From assembly GCA_027405735.1 (NCBI GenBank), contig JAPEHQ010000002.1, positions 1,488,001 to 1,552,000 of the forward strand: a stretch of DNA of 64,000 nt, given 5' to 3'. How positions within the stretch are numbered: the first letter of the stretch is position 1; each line of letters starts with the position of its first letter. This document shows, one piece after another, positions 46,010-58,883 of this stretch. The DNA is from Mucor racemosus. Taxonomy: Eukaryota; Mucoromycota; Mucoromycetes; Mucorales; Mucoraceae. The notes below the pieces were generated by a model. That model did not search any database and had not been told where the DNA came from. It saw only the letters and a program-made list of their open reading frames with translations. A program made the position numbers and the translations under genes.

Positions 46010-47000
46010 TAGCAGAATATATCTCGAGAAAATATTAAGCTAGGGCAATTACAGTAAAGCTTAAAAAAGATTTAGTTTTTCATTCTCTACCACATATTTC
46101 AGTTTCAAATGATTTGGAAAAGATTTTTTTTCAAATGTCAAAAATGGGCATATTTTGACATAGTTTTTATTGAGTAAAATGGGACGAAGGCGAGACTAGT
46201 TTGAAAGTTTGGTAAGGTGTAGTAGTACTCATGTGCGGCTATCTAACGCATTTTATTTCGTCAACAAACATTGATTTTTCGTCGAGAAAATTGAGATTGA
46301 ATGATTGATTTTTGGTGATATAAAAAATAATCCATTTTGGACGAGGATATACAAGGGTGAATTTTCGCCGACCAAAAAAAAAATGAATAAAAAAATCTAT
46401 ATCCCCACAAAAAATAGGACTACAGTTACGTATAAATACTCATTCTGTAGATAATGTTGTTGCGCATAACGTGAAAATAAAATATTTTAGGGTTACATTT
46501 GAATGAAGGGTACTTTTTGATCAAAAATCGTTAAAATTTGACATTAAATTTACTAGAAATTTAATGAGAAAATTTTTTTCAAAGCCTACATAGATCGATT
46601 CAGAATTAAAAACTGAACCCAAGATATTTAATACGCTAGTTCAACTTACTATGCATTTTTGTGAGCAATTAAACATACAAGGATTTTTTTGGATTTTTTT
46701 GGATTTTTTTTCCATTTGAACACTTTTTTGAATTGAAGCTCAGTCACCTGTGCACATCTAATTATACAATTTTATATGGTGATATTCAAAATCGGAGCGT
46801 GCCTCCATTTCAATAGATAATCAGGAAATAAAAAATGTAGGGCTATATTTGAGATGCTATAGAATCTTGCCAAAAGAGCTATTTCTATTCATCTTGATTT
46901 CTCAGCGAGTATAAAGGCTTCAAAAGTGAAACACTTGCTTTTACCCCGCTTGAAAACTCAACCTAAGATGCCAAATATCTCGAGGTTTTAATAAGCTTGC
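46010..47000 (+). repeat. Dispersed repeat R3, copy 1
   Basis: It matches 47950-48958 and 55745-56710. Shared blocks are TTTTTCGTCGAGAAAATT, GACGAGGATATACAAGGGT, GCTACAGTTACGTATAAATA-like sequence, three tandem GGATTTTTTT units and TTCAAAATCGGAGCGTGC. Some blocks (the TCGTCGAGA element and the RxYKGK-coding segment) also occur in R2, so R2 and R3 appear to be related. Confidence 0.7.
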
Positions 47001-47949
47001 ACTTAAAAGCTGCTTAGCAAAGTCTTCTTGTTTTTCAATGTTTTATTACATATTAAAGTTTCAAGGATGGATTTTTTTGGAAATTTTTTGGACCCCAAAC
47101 CTCATAATTGTAAATCCTGTTTTTTTTTGTTTTTCTGTTTTGTAGCTTTAACAATTTGGAGCATTTTCACGTTTTTTTACAGAAGTATCGCTAGGAATTA
47201 GGCAACCAACTTTTCTGGGGTAAAATTGGCTGCTAAAAACGAATATACAATCCATTTTATTGTATCTATCAATTTCGCCGAGATTTTTGTGGTATAAACT
47301 TTGTTGGATTCTAGTATATACGCCTATGGCAACCCTTAAATTTTATTATAAAGTCTTACTTGAACACATAATAAAAGTTGTTGAACAATTTATTCCACAC
47401 ATTTTTATATATAATTCTAAACGTCAAATCTAGTTTCAACCTTTTTAGAGGGAAAAAACCAGCCAAAAAGCGTGAATATTTGTACTGGTAATCAGTTTTA
47501 GCAGAAACTTGTTTTCAAAAACGGTATCCATCCATTTAACATTGTCCCGGCTACAAATTTTATTAAATAAAGCAAGGATGGTGATCTATCAGAATTACAA
47601 CATTGGATATATAGAAGATCTCCGACAAATCTAGCAGATCTTATCTATCCAGTAACTGGTTCCTGTCACCCAGGAACTAACAATGAAACATAACTTATAG
47701 CAATATTACCACTGAAACATAACATGTTATATCCATACACATTAATAATAATATCTATTGTCACATCTAATGGATCCCTGTCCATTAGATCTTATCACAC
47801 AATTCCAATAACTATATAAACCTATATTTAATTCATTCTAATAAACGGTACTTTTTACGTTGATTTTAATTTACAAAGTCTCGATAAATCAGATGGTTAC
47901 TATAGTGATTGTTTCATAAATTTGAATGATGCAGAAATGGCCGGCTTAA
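47001..47949. other. Intergenic with an LTR-like segment
   Basis: The first few hundred bases may continue R3. An LTR-like piece is listed at 47725-47875. No coding frame is supported. Confidence 0.4.
47725..47875 (+). repeat. Possible solo LTR with internal hairpin
   Basis: It begins TGTTATATCC, contains a perfect 9-bp inverted repeat (TCTAATGGA...TCCATTAGA), a TATA-like CTATATAAACC, an AATAAA signal, and ends in TTTACA. These resemble a small solo LTR. No second copy or target duplication was seen in the window. Confidence 0.3.
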
Positions 47950-48958
47950 AATTGAGAAAGCGCATTTGAAATAAAAATAAGTCTAGAAAATACTAAGGTA
48001 TTGCAATGATGGTTATTAAGTAAACTCTACTTTATTTTCCATTTTCTACTAGGATATTTAGTTTTTAGATCGCTGTAAAGACTTTTTATTTTTTTATAAA
48101 TTTTGTGAGAGCACTTTTTTTGTTATGGAGATCCATGAAGGAATGACAGGTATGCAAATCTAAAACCATAGGAGGGTACTCATTAGCGTCTATCTAATGA
48201 ATTTTACCTCGTCAAAAAATATTGATTTTTCGTCGAGAAAATTTAGATTGAATGATTGATTTTTGGTGATACTACTACAAACAAGGATCCATTTTGGACG
48301 AGGATATACAAGGGTAAATTTTCGCCGACCAAAAAAAATGATAAAAAAAAATTAAAATCCCCACGAAAAATAGGGCTACAGTTACGTATAAATACTCATT
48401 CTGTAGATAATTTTGTTGCGCATAATGTGAAAATAAAATATTTTAGGGTTACATTTGAATGAAGGGTACTTTTTGATCAAAAATCGTTAAAATTTGACAT
48501 TAAATTTACTAGAAATTTAATGAGAAAAACATTTTCAAAGCCTACATAGATCGATTCAAAATTAAAAACTGAACCCAAGATATTTAATACGCTAGCTCAA
48601 CTTACTATGCATTTTTGTGAGCAATTAAACATACAAGGATTTTTTTGGATTTTTTTGGATTTTTTTTCCATTTAAACACTTTTTGGATTCAAGCTCAGTC
48701 ACCTGTGCATATCTGATTATACAATTTTATATGGTGATATTCAAAATCGGAGCGTGCTCCCATTTCAATAGATAATCAGGAAATGAAAAATGTAGGGCTA
48801 TATTTGAGATGCTATAGAATTTTTCCAAAAGAGCTATTTCTATTCATCTTGATTTTTCAGCGAGTATAAAGGCTTCAAAAGTGAAACACTTGCTTTTACC
48901 CCGCTTGAAATCTCAACCTAAGATGCCAAATATCTCGAGGTTTTAATAAGCTTGCACT
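47950..48958 (+). repeat. Dispersed repeat R3, copy 2
   Basis: It is close to copy 3 at 55745-56710 from AGAAAATACTAAGGTATTGC onwards, and ends exactly where R1 copy 4 begins. The 68-residue frame at 48256-48462 (IYKGKFSPTKKNDKKK) is nearly identical to that at 56039-56239. Confidence 0.7.
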
Positions 48959-49480
48959 TTGTCGTATATTTTCAGGTTTGATAAATAATACTTAAAAAAT
49001 AATTCAATTAAGAGAGAATGAGTAATGAATCAGTTCTTCGATTGTATAATAAAAACAAGATATCGTTTATTTAGATATAAAAGTATGGCCTTTTATATTG
49101 ATTTGACATTGAGATGTAATTTAAGGCACTATTGAACCATTGGATCTGTTTGATAGTAATCTATGGATTGAAATGGATCAATTATAATTTAACCGTTCTT
49201 GCAGAGCTTGTGAGTTGTCTTGTTTTAATGCTGCGCTAATTGTGCTTGGATGTTGATTTGATAGCTACTTGATTGATTAACTGCTGGAATAAAATTTTAT
49301 CGTTTTATAATTGAGGTGCAAGTGATCTTGGTAATTGATGGATTAAACTTAGGACGCTAGGGGTTTTTTATATTCTGTACTAAGGCTTTGAACTTCAATA
49401 CGTGTTTTAGTCAATATATTGTAAGATTTTTTGAAAATGCAGAAGGTAATAAAGGATGGTACTTGGTGGGATACCACATT
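48959..49480 (+). repeat. Dispersed repeat R1, copy 4
   Basis: It begins TGTCGTATATTTTCAGG at the point where R3 copy 2 breaks off, and runs through the same landmarks as copies 2 and 5. It is followed by R5 copy 3 after about 300 bp. Confidence 0.7.
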
Positions 49481-49774
49481 TATTATTAGATAGGGTTGTA
49501 TAATAGCTTATTTTTTTGCAGAGATATGAAGCCTCAAAGTTTTGGAATTTTTTTAAGGAGAGAAAAACAAGTTTCTTTTTGACAATTGTGCCTTAATCAT
49601 TCAGAAATTCAGAAATAATTTTTAGTTAATGTGATCAAGATTGTATGTTATTCATAGGTTCACTGTGCAATAAATTCAACTTCAAAATTCAATTTTGAAT
49701 TATTATTTTATTCTATAAATTTTTTTAAAAGAATATCTAAAACAATCGATGCAAAATAGTTTGAACACATACGA

Positions 49775-50430
49775 GTTTTTATTTACCCATTTCCACAGTA
49801 AATCAGGAGGCTAAATCTTTTGCAACTCTGTTTGTCAACATTAAAGGCTCCTGATATTACAACGGGAGGTTATTTTGGATCCATATCCGTCGAGAACTGG
49901 TGAGCTTACTGACCTTATTGATAGGTGTAAATAGCAGATAACTAACTCGCTGTTTAAGACCTACGCATGCACAATGACCCATGAAAGCTGATATGTAAAA
50001 TACTTAGAATGTCTATTTACAGTATACCTATGTTCATGGGGATTCGCAGCTTACTTGGATCAGTATTTAATAGATACCGTATTTAGATTGTTTTCAATAA
50101 AGGTGTGCAGCAAATTATAGGTGCACTTTGGCAATGATTTTCTTATTACATAGTACGTTGTGGAAGTTGCCATTTGGCATTATTAGGTTGAAGATAATGC
50201 CTATCTAACTCTCGTGCAAATATTGAAGTTGCTTGGATCAAAATTCGTCAAGATACGACTTTTATTATCAAGTAAATTTTGGATGGTTTCAGATGGTTCT
50301 CAGATAATTTTCAAAACTTTTCGTCTAATATTGAGTCAAATTTAGTTAAATTCTCAAGGTAGATGTACCTTGTTTCTATAGACCATTAATGTCTCTCCGG
50401 AAATAAAATGGTTGTTATATACTGGTCTCT
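49775..50430 (+). repeat. Dispersed repeat R5, copy 3
   Basis: It aligns by eye along its whole length with 18360-19030 (CCCATTTCCACAGTAAATCA, CACAATGACCCATGAAAGCT, GCAGCTTACTTGGATCAGTA). It has no conserved reading frame. Confidence 0.65.
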
Positions 50431-51099
50431 AAAGCAATGATTTCTGCAACACAGATGATTGTATTTACGGTATGGCTCAAGTATATAAACAGCTTTTCAA
50501 TCAATTTATTCAAAATTTTAAAGACGTCATCAACGGAAGCCAAATTCTAAGCTTTATTCAAAAACACGAGGGCCCTTGTTTTCTTTCTTTTTTTAGTAAC
50601 CAGGTAAATTTGATGAAGCAAAACAGTATGGTTTGGTGGAATCACGAGTCTATCTAGTATGTGCCTTATCCATTGTTGGCTAAGATCTACTATAGTATCT
50701 CGCAAGATAAAGTTCCATACGTGGCTGATGAAGGTTATATGGAAGTTTCGACGTTAAAGTAACGCCTGGCGCGTGAAATTTTAACGAAGCTTTTATCATA
50801 AACTTTCCTAGTATTCAGGTTTGAGTAAAAGAAAAACAAGTCGCCCTACTTGTTTAACTTTCTTTTAGCTCATCCTGATATGGGGTTTATTCTATCTGCG
50901 TTTGGTTCTTTTGATTATTTACCTGGCGGTTATCAACTATTGATATCTGATTTTTGACGCACCCCTGGCCACGGTGAGTCAAAATGATTTGAACCAACAG
51001 TTGATAGCTATGCGTTATCTGTGCAATATCTAGTATCTGTTTACGATATCTAGTTTTGTATGCGCTATTGGATCTTTCTTTACATCATATGATAACGTC
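50431..51099. other. Intergenic, no gene seen
   Basis: It holds one short frame (50472-50657) with no recognised domain and lies next to the start of the heptapeptide array. Confidence 0.4.
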
Positions 51100-53790
51100 T
51101 CTGCAAATGGAGGTCATTTTTCTGCAAAGCGGTTCTCTTCCAACAATAGCTGGTATTTTTTTATGGTAATATGGTTCTTTTTATAAAATCTGGTCTTTTT
51201 TTACAACAATAACACCCAGTATCTTTACAATATTAGGTTTCTCTAAGTACAATATGGTACCTTTCGTGCAGCATTTGGTCGTTTTTTATACCATTAGATT
51301 TCTTATGCACAAAATTAGGTCTCTCGAACGCAAAATCGTCTCTGTCTCTTCTACAAAATGTCAAGTCTTTTCTGCAAATTGGGTTCTTTTCTACAAGGTC
51401 TCGTTTCTATTTTGCATAACCATATATTTCTTAACAAATGTTATCTCTTCCTGCTCTATCTGGTGTCTTTTGTGCAAAATGCGTCCTGGTTTCTGTTCTC
51501 AATGTACGATTCACTTTTTACAGCATATCGTCTCAATTTATGCTTATATAGTCTTCATTCGTTTTCAACTGGTCTCAACTCATGCTCATCTGGTTTAGGT
51601 ATATACACTTCTGATCTAAATGTAAGTTTATGTAGTCTCATTGCATCCTTCTTATATCGTCTCAATTCATTTACTTATCTGGTTTCTATCCATAACCATC
51701 TGGTCTTAGTTCATTTTCAACTGGTTTCCATTTATGCGGTTCTGGTCTTACTTTATTTTTAACTGGTCTTAATCCATGCTTCTCAGGTATATATTTATGT
51801 TCCTCTGGTTGAGATTTGTTCTTATATATCATCAGGTCGCCTAATTTATTTTCAACTAATCTAAATTTATGTTCTTCTGGTAAAAACTCTTGCTTATGTG
51901 GCATCAAGTGCTGCTCATCTGGGATTCATATCTTTACATCTGTTCAAACTTTGTGCACTCCTGCTGGTCTCATTTTATGCTAGTGTGATCTCCATTCCTG
52001 CTCTTCTGGTCAACATTTATTCCCATCTGGTCTCAAGCACCACGTTCTTCTGGAATTAATTCATGCTCATGTGGTTGACGTTTATCTACACTTGCTCTTA
52101 ACTCATGCATGTCTATTCTCGATTCATGTCTAGCTGGTCTCAATTCATTCACATCTGGTATTTGTTTGTGCTCGTCCGGTCTAAATTCGTGTTCTTCTAG
52201 TCTAAGGTCGTACTCTTCTGCTCTAAATTCGTGTACTTCAGGTCTGAATTCATCATGTTTATTTATTCTACATTAATGCTAATCTGGTTTTAGTTTATGC
52301 TCTGGTAGTATCAATTCATACTCTTCTGGTCTAACGAGATTCTCTTGTGGTCTAAGTTCGTCGTGTTCTTCTAGCTTAAATGTGTGCTCTTCTGGTCTAT
52401 ATTTGTGTTCTTCTGGTTTGTATTTATGTTTATTATTAGGTAATAATTCATGTATATTTGATTCTAATTTATGCTCATCTGTTATAAATTTATGTTCATA
52501 GGGTCCCAATTTGTGCGCTTTGGCTGTCAATTTATGCTTTTATTATCTGGTGTCTATTTGTCCGTATCTGGTATCAATTCAAATCATCATCTGGTCTGCG
52601 TTTATGCTCATCTAGCCTCAATTTTGTGACATCTGGTCTAAGTTCATGCATTTATGGTTTAAATTTACGTTGATCTGGTGCCAATGCATCGTCATCTGGT
52701 CTCAATTCATACTCATGCGGTTTCAATTTATCTTCATCCTGTCTAAAAAGATTCATTTTATGCTTCTTTGGTCTCAATCCTTGCGCATCTGGTTTAAACT
52801 AATGCATCTCTGGTACAGTATAAATTCGTAATTGATATCAAGCCATTCTCATTCGGTCTCAATTCTTAGGTATCTGGTTTCAAGTTGTGCTCATTTAATG
52901 TAAATTTCTCTACATCTAGTCTTAATTTATGGTAATCTGTTCTTAATTTATTTTTAACTGCATCGGTTTACTGTGTATGCTAATTTACTGTAACCTTAAT
53001 TTATTTTCAACTAGTCTAATTTTACGTTCTTCTGGTATGAAGTTCTACTTGTGTGGCCTCAAGTTATGCTCGCCTGGTATGAATTTCTTTATATCTGGTC
53101 CAAATTTATACATTTCAAATCTCAATTCATGCTATTCTGGTCTAAAATTGTGCTTTCTAGTCTATGTTCGCGCTTTCTTTATGGTCTAAACGTATGTCCA
53201 TTTGGTCTACATTAATGCTAATCTGGTTTTAATTTATACTTTTTTAGTATTAATTCATGCTCTCCTGGTCTAAAAACGTACTATTGTTGTCTACGTTTGT
53301 GTTCTTATAGTTAAAATGTGTGCTCTTATGGTTTGTATTCATGTTTATTTGGTATTAATTCATGCTTATTTGATTCTAATTCATGCTCATCTTGTCTAAA
53401 TTTATGTTCATTGGATCCCAATTTGTGCTCCTTGGTTGTCAGTTTAAATTCTTATCTGGTCTCAATTCCTACTAATCAGAACTCAATTCATGCTTGTCTT
53501 GTCTCAATTCATCATCACTTGGTTTCAATTTATGCACTTCTGGTCTAATATTATGCTCATCTGTTGGCCTCAATTCATTTTTATCTGGTCTCAATTCAAG
53601 TACGTCTCGTTTCACTTCTTTAACTTGTGGTCTCTATTTATGAAGAAGTTACCTTGGCAAAAATTTAAAAAGTACTACCAACATCTGATCTCAATTTGGA
53701 AGATCTGGTTTCTCATATGCTTTATTTATTTTTTTAGTTCAATTTGGTATATCTGGTCTTGTCTCTCTGGTTTTGTTTCTTTGATTTGAT
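51100..53790 (-). repeat. Decayed 21-bp tandem array encoding a heptapeptide
   Basis: About 2.7 kb of degenerate tandem units of the type TCTGGTCTCAATTCATGCTCA. Read on the minus strand each unit encodes a heptapeptide near E-x-H-[KE]-L-R-P, for example EEHKYRP, EEHTFKL, EKHGLRP, EPHKWKP and VENELRP. Open stretches at 51686-51907 and 52279-52530 keep this phase. Between them the same peptide pattern continues with single frameshifts and stops, for instance near 52030 and 53470. The low-coordinate end (51100-51600) has a somewhat different unit with TTTTGTAGAAAAGA on the minus strand. I read it as the relic of a repetitive hydrophilic protein gene. A non-coding minisatellite is the alternative, but the 7-residue phase argues against it. 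Confidence 0.6.
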
Positions 53791-53875
53791 CAAAGTTACT
53801 ATTATATATCCTTTAGAAGTTAAAGCATTTTTTTTGTTATCTAATTTTTTGATTTACCCTATGCGGGTTTAAGAA

Positions 53876-54259
53876 TCAAAATGATTTGATCAAGAAAAAG
53901 CGATAACTTTTACCACCTTTATTTGAATGACATCTGTTTTGGTGCTTTCCCATAAATTTGGTTACTATACTCAGTTGTTTGTCTTTGTACAATCGGTAAT
54001 CCTGAGTCAATTTAACCTGGTTGCTCTCCATTTGTGGACTTGCGACCTCTCCCCCTTTTAGGGTCTTGTAGTCTTCTTTCACGGTAACCGGCTGGAAACT
54101 ATAGCCCTTTCTGGCAATCGGAGTCGTACTGTTTTCATAGCATCTGCTTGATTTCAGTATCACTTTATAGTATGGTGGTAAACAAGCTATAAAGTCAAAT
54201 GGCAACATGTAGATAGACCTCCTCGTGGTGTTGCTGGAAACGTTCTTTTGAACGGCCAA
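53876..54259 (-). pseudogene. Unrecognised ORF upstream of the heptapeptide array
   Basis: An open frame of 127 residues on the same strand as, and 5' to, the heptapeptide array. It is basic and has no membrane segment or known motif; blocks such as VTVKEDYKTLKGGEV and LTQDYRLYKDKQLS look protein-like. It could be the N-terminal part of the array's ancestral gene, or a fragment of another gene. I cannot assign a function. Its base composition is less AT-rich than the surroundings, which favours former coding use. Confidence 0.35.
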
Positions 54260-54423
54260 CTATCTACTCCATTAAACTACTTATATTACAAGTTATTCTT
54301 CCTTTATTTTAGAGAAGTTTAGCGCTTATAATCTTGTTGTGAAATTTTCTTATTTAATTGGATTTTTCTCGATGCATTATATTTTATAATAAAAAAACAC
54401 AAGGCTGAAATTAATTGTTTTTG

Positions 54424-54945
54424 TAGTATATTTTCAGGTTTTTTGATAAATAATACTTAAATAAAATACAGTTAAAATAGAATGAGTAATGAATCAGTTC
54501 TTCAACTGTATAATAAAAACAAGATATCATTTATTTAGATATAAAAATATGGCTCTTTATATTGATTTGACATTGAGATCCTGAGATGTAATTTAAGGCA
54601 CTATTGAGCTATTAAATTTGTTTGATAGTAATCTATGGATTGAAATTGATCAATCATAATTTAACCGTTCTTGCAAAGCTTGTGAGTTGCCTTGCTTTAA
54701 TGCTGCGCTCAATGTGCTTGGATGTTGATTTGATAGATACTTGATTGATCAACCGCTGGGATGAAATAATATGGTGTCATAATTGAGGTCCAAGCGTTCT
54801 TGGTAATGGATGGATTATTAAACTTAGTACGCTAGGAGTTTTTTATCTTCTGTACCAAGGCTTTGAACTTCAATACATCATGTTGTAGTCAAAAGATTGT
54901 ACAATAATGTATTGATACTGGCCGTAGAAGGTGATAACATATGGT
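54424..54945 (+). repeat. Dispersed repeat R1, copy 5 (near full length)
   Basis: It begins TGTAGTATATTTTCAGG and ends GTAGAAGGTGATAACA, agreeing with copy 2 at both ends. About 520 bp with no coding frame. Confidence 0.7.
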
Positions 54946-55744
54946 ACGTGGTGGTGCACAACCGTTTTACCAGTATATTTATTATTTCTATTTCCTATTT
55001 GGGTACATCTAGGCACTTGTAAATTTATTGGCAGTATTTAAAAAAATGTATACTGTTCAAAATTTAAATGTAATCATGTATTTTGTTTAAATCCACAAAG
55101 TCTACCAAAAGCATAAGCAGATAATAAGCACATTCAGTTGCTTGATTGTTACATGAAAAAAAATATTCACAAGCAGTATCTCTATACAGTATAATCGAAA
55201 GTCCTTTAAATTTTACTAAAATGGATGAGCTTTCACCAGACTTTCGAGGCTTTGCATTTCCCATTTTGCAATCAGTTTTCGACAATACTATTTATTATCT
55301 AATGATAGTGCTTGACAAACTAAGGCAAGTTAACAATAATGTATGCTACAAAAACGTAATTATAAAAAAGCGATGGGAAATACAATTATAACTCTTCTAA
55401 GTTTATTAAAGGTATAAAGTAAAGCAACGATTCATCTACTCGATGGATCGTTGTGGTATTTATATTAAATGTCTAATTCAAATTACTAATGCAGTAATTT
55501 GATCTTCTTGGTTTTAAAGCTGATGGGAAAAGGGATCAGCAATTACTAATTCAGGTTATACAATTATCTATAATTGTTGTTTGTGATTTTAAATTATAGT
55601 TAAGTTTCTATATTTCATGATCTTGGTTCTCACACCAGATTCATGTTATTCATTACTAATTCAATTTGATGTGTGAAAGACTGCCAGTAGTTCACATCAA
55701 TGTAAATGAGTTAGAAATGAGCAGCATACAGTAGCATTGAAAAA
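54946..55744. other. Intergenic, no gene seen
   Basis: AT-rich. The two opposing small frames at 55064-55391 overlap each other and have no domain. Confidence 0.4.
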
Positions 55745-56710
55745 GCTCATTTCAAATGAAAATAAGTCGAGAAAATACTAAGGTATTGCAATGATGGTTA
55801 TTAAGTAAACTCTACTTTATTTTCCATTTTCTACTAGGATATTTAGTTTTTAGATCGCTGTAAAGACTTTTTTTTTTTATAAATTTTGTGAGAGCACTTT
55901 TTCTGTTATAGAGGTCCATGAAGGGATGACAGGTATGCAAATCTAAAACAATAGGATAGTAATCATTAGCGTCTATCTAACGAATTTTACCTCATCAAAA
56001 AATATTGATTTTTGGTCGAGAAAATTTAGATTGAATGATTGATTTTTGGTGATACAAAAAATAATCCATTTTGGACGAGGATATACAAGGGTAAATTTTC
56101 GCCGACCAAAAAAAATGATAAAAAAAAATTAAAATCCCCACAAAAAATAGGGCTACAGTTACGTATAAATACTCATTCTGTAGATAATTTTGTTGCGCAT
56201 AATGTGAAAGCAAAATATTTTAGGGTTGCATTTGAATGAAGGGTACTTTTTGATCAAAAATCGTTAAAATTTGACATTAAATTTACTAGAGATTTTATGA
56301 GAAAAACATTTTCAAAGCCTACACAGATTGATTCAGAATTAAAAACTGAACCCAAGATATTTAATACGTTAGTTCAACTTACTATGCATTTCTGTGAGCA
56401 ATTAAACATACAAGGTTTTTTTTGAATTTTTTTGGATTTTTTTTCCATTTGAACACTTTTTGGATTCAAGCTCAGTCACATATGCATATCTGATTATACA
56501 ATTTTATATGGCGATATTCAAAATCGGAGCGTGCCTCCATTTCAATAGATAATCAGGAAATATAAAATATAGGGCTATACTTGATATGCTACAGAATATT
56601 GACAAAAGACTTATTTATATTAATGTTGATTTCTCAGCGAGTATAGAGGCTTCAAAAGTGAAACATTTGCTTTTACCCCACTTAAGGTGTCAAATATCTC
56701 GAGATTTTAA
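55745..56710 (+). repeat. Dispersed repeat R3, copy 3
   Basis: It is close to copy 2 throughout and includes the conserved small frame at 56039-56239. The end continues like copy 1 (AAACTTACACGTAAAGGCTT against AAGCTTGCACTTAAAAGCTG). Confidence 0.7.
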
Positions 56711-57009
56711 TAAACTTACACGTAAAGGCTTCTATGCTAAATCTTGTTTTTCAAATTCTTATTATTGTTCGTTACAGGAAAAATAATGTTAGCAATTTTT
56801 TTGTAAATATTTGTGGATAATTGTTACCATTTATTAACAAAAAAATAGCGTTAATATGAAATAATGTAGATAGTACAAGGTGATAATCGTACAACAGTGA
56901 TTACCAAAGTTTAAGTGCCTTAACCTAAAATTTTCCGAATATTATTAACCAAAATTTAACCTGAAATTGATTGTAAAATTTAATCTCCATAATCGATGTA
57001 TTATTTTTT

Positions 57010-58215
57010 TGTATTCACCGGACACCGGATAGATACAGTTGAAAGATTTTCTGCATTTTTTAATTTGTTTCAGCAAAAAATATTGATTTTTTATCATGAT
57101 TTTTCACATTACAGCTTAAAACCTATGATAGTTGAGTTCCAAATTTGTTTTTTGTCAAATCAATCAAAAAATGACTCAAAAAAACAAATTCGTTTAAAGG
57201 ATTATGACCTTCAAAGTAAGTTGAACTAGCGTTCTAAGTTTTTTTTTGCACAGTTTTTTATTTCACATCTACTTAAATAAGATTCAGACCAATGTCTCAC
57301 ATTAAATTTTGCGTAAAATGCAATGGAAATTTTGAAGAATTTTTGAACAGGTATACCATTTTTATAAGCATACTTTAAATATAAGTAATGCAGATAATGT
57401 GCAGACAAATTATCTATCTATCTATCTATTGAGTCATTGCTGATCTTTCTATCTGCATGCTTCGTAGAGAAAACGAGATTTTTGTTAATTTTTTTTTCAG
57501 ATTCAGAATTCGGGATGAGAGTATACAGGGGGAAAATTGAAGATAGGAACAAAGGTATCTCTTGGTACACTTAAATTGGATCCGAGAGAGCTTAACGAGC
57601 TTGATGACATAAATTTAAAAAAAAATTCTGTCCAATTTAACTAGTATTTTGAAATCTACTACAGAAATGCCAAAAAAAAATGAAAGAAAAAATAAAAGTG
57701 TTCAGAGTTTTTTCATACTAAACTATGTTGTAGAGTTCTTTAAAACAAGTAAGTTTTATTATTAAAAAGTGTTGGTATAATAGCTTAATTTTTTGTAAAG
57801 ATATGAAGCCTTAAAGTTTTTAATTTTAGCAGTGAAATATGAGTAAAAATCTGAACCATTAGCACTGAAAAATTAATATCAACTGAAAAAAATAGGATAT
57901 TTCCGGATACTTGTTTTTGGATTAAAGCTGAACATCTCAGGTACATTGGCATATAATTTTTTCTTAATGTTATTTAGTGAAAAAAAAAGTAGAGCAGAGA
58001 TGAAAAATTGAATCCAATTTTGAAGAAAAAAACAATAAATTTTAAACGTTTTAAGTCTATTGCGAGATATAAAGTACATTTAGGAATAGGTAGCATAATG
58101 CGACCAATTTATATTTATTTAGCAGTGTCTAAGGTATATCTAAAAAGCGTTTAGTATGAGGTTAGTTATAGAAAAGATGGCACGATACGAATTTGAAGAT
58201 TAAACACTACAAAAT
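57010..58215 (-). repeat. Dispersed repeat R2, copy 3
   Basis: It has the same orientation as copy 2. It carries MRVYRGKI (from 57514), then a deletion relative to the other copies just before the KLDPREL block, so the small frame is broken here. The TTAGCACTGAAAAATTAAT and GGTAGCATAATGCGA landmarks are conserved. Confidence 0.65.
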
Positions 58216-58883
58216 TTGAAGTTTGCCAATCACAGAGTGTAATTTTGACCAAACTAGATGTAATTTAGTCAATTAATTAGAAAAATGAAGATTATCGTGT
58301 AATTGTTTAGTTTATTTACCGATGCTTTAATACGTTCTACTGTAAAATCATACTTTCAGAGCGCAAATCAACTCTTGTAAAAATGAATTGCTGACTACTT
58401 GATAAAGTAGATAAAAATAAGAGAGTAAACCGCGCATGCTTCGTATTTATTTGATCAGGTTTATTGACGTAAATCTAAAATAAAATTCTTTAAACTGCTC
58501 TTTCATAATGTGCTGAGAATTGAAATACCCTACTTTCATGGAGTTCATTCGACAACCAGGCTGCTTCAAAGCCTATTTAAAATCAAGAATCGAATTTTTG
58601 AAGGTAGCTGGTCATGGGGAAGTCATCGATTCATATACTTTATCCATTGGAATTGCCAAATTTCAGAAAGAAAAAAAAGAGGATATACGGTACATATAGT
58701 GTCTAATGATAAAATCTGAAAACTAGATTTGTAAAACTTGCTGCCATATGTGCATCATAATTTCCTTGGATTAAAAATAATTTTAGAGCCTTTTGTTGTC
58801 AATTACGGGCGTGTATTTTATTTGAATTCATAATTAGATATTATTAGAGGAGGGCGAAGGGCGAGAGGTAATAGAGGAAAAGG
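58216..58883. other. Intergenic, no gene seen
   Basis: 3' flank of the importin-alpha-like gene. The frame at 58510-58719 has no recognised domain. Confidence 0.4.

Noticed and set aside
51254..51762. Plus-strand frames over the heptapeptide array
   Set aside because: They lack any periodic peptide motif. The minus strand carries the 7-residue pattern.
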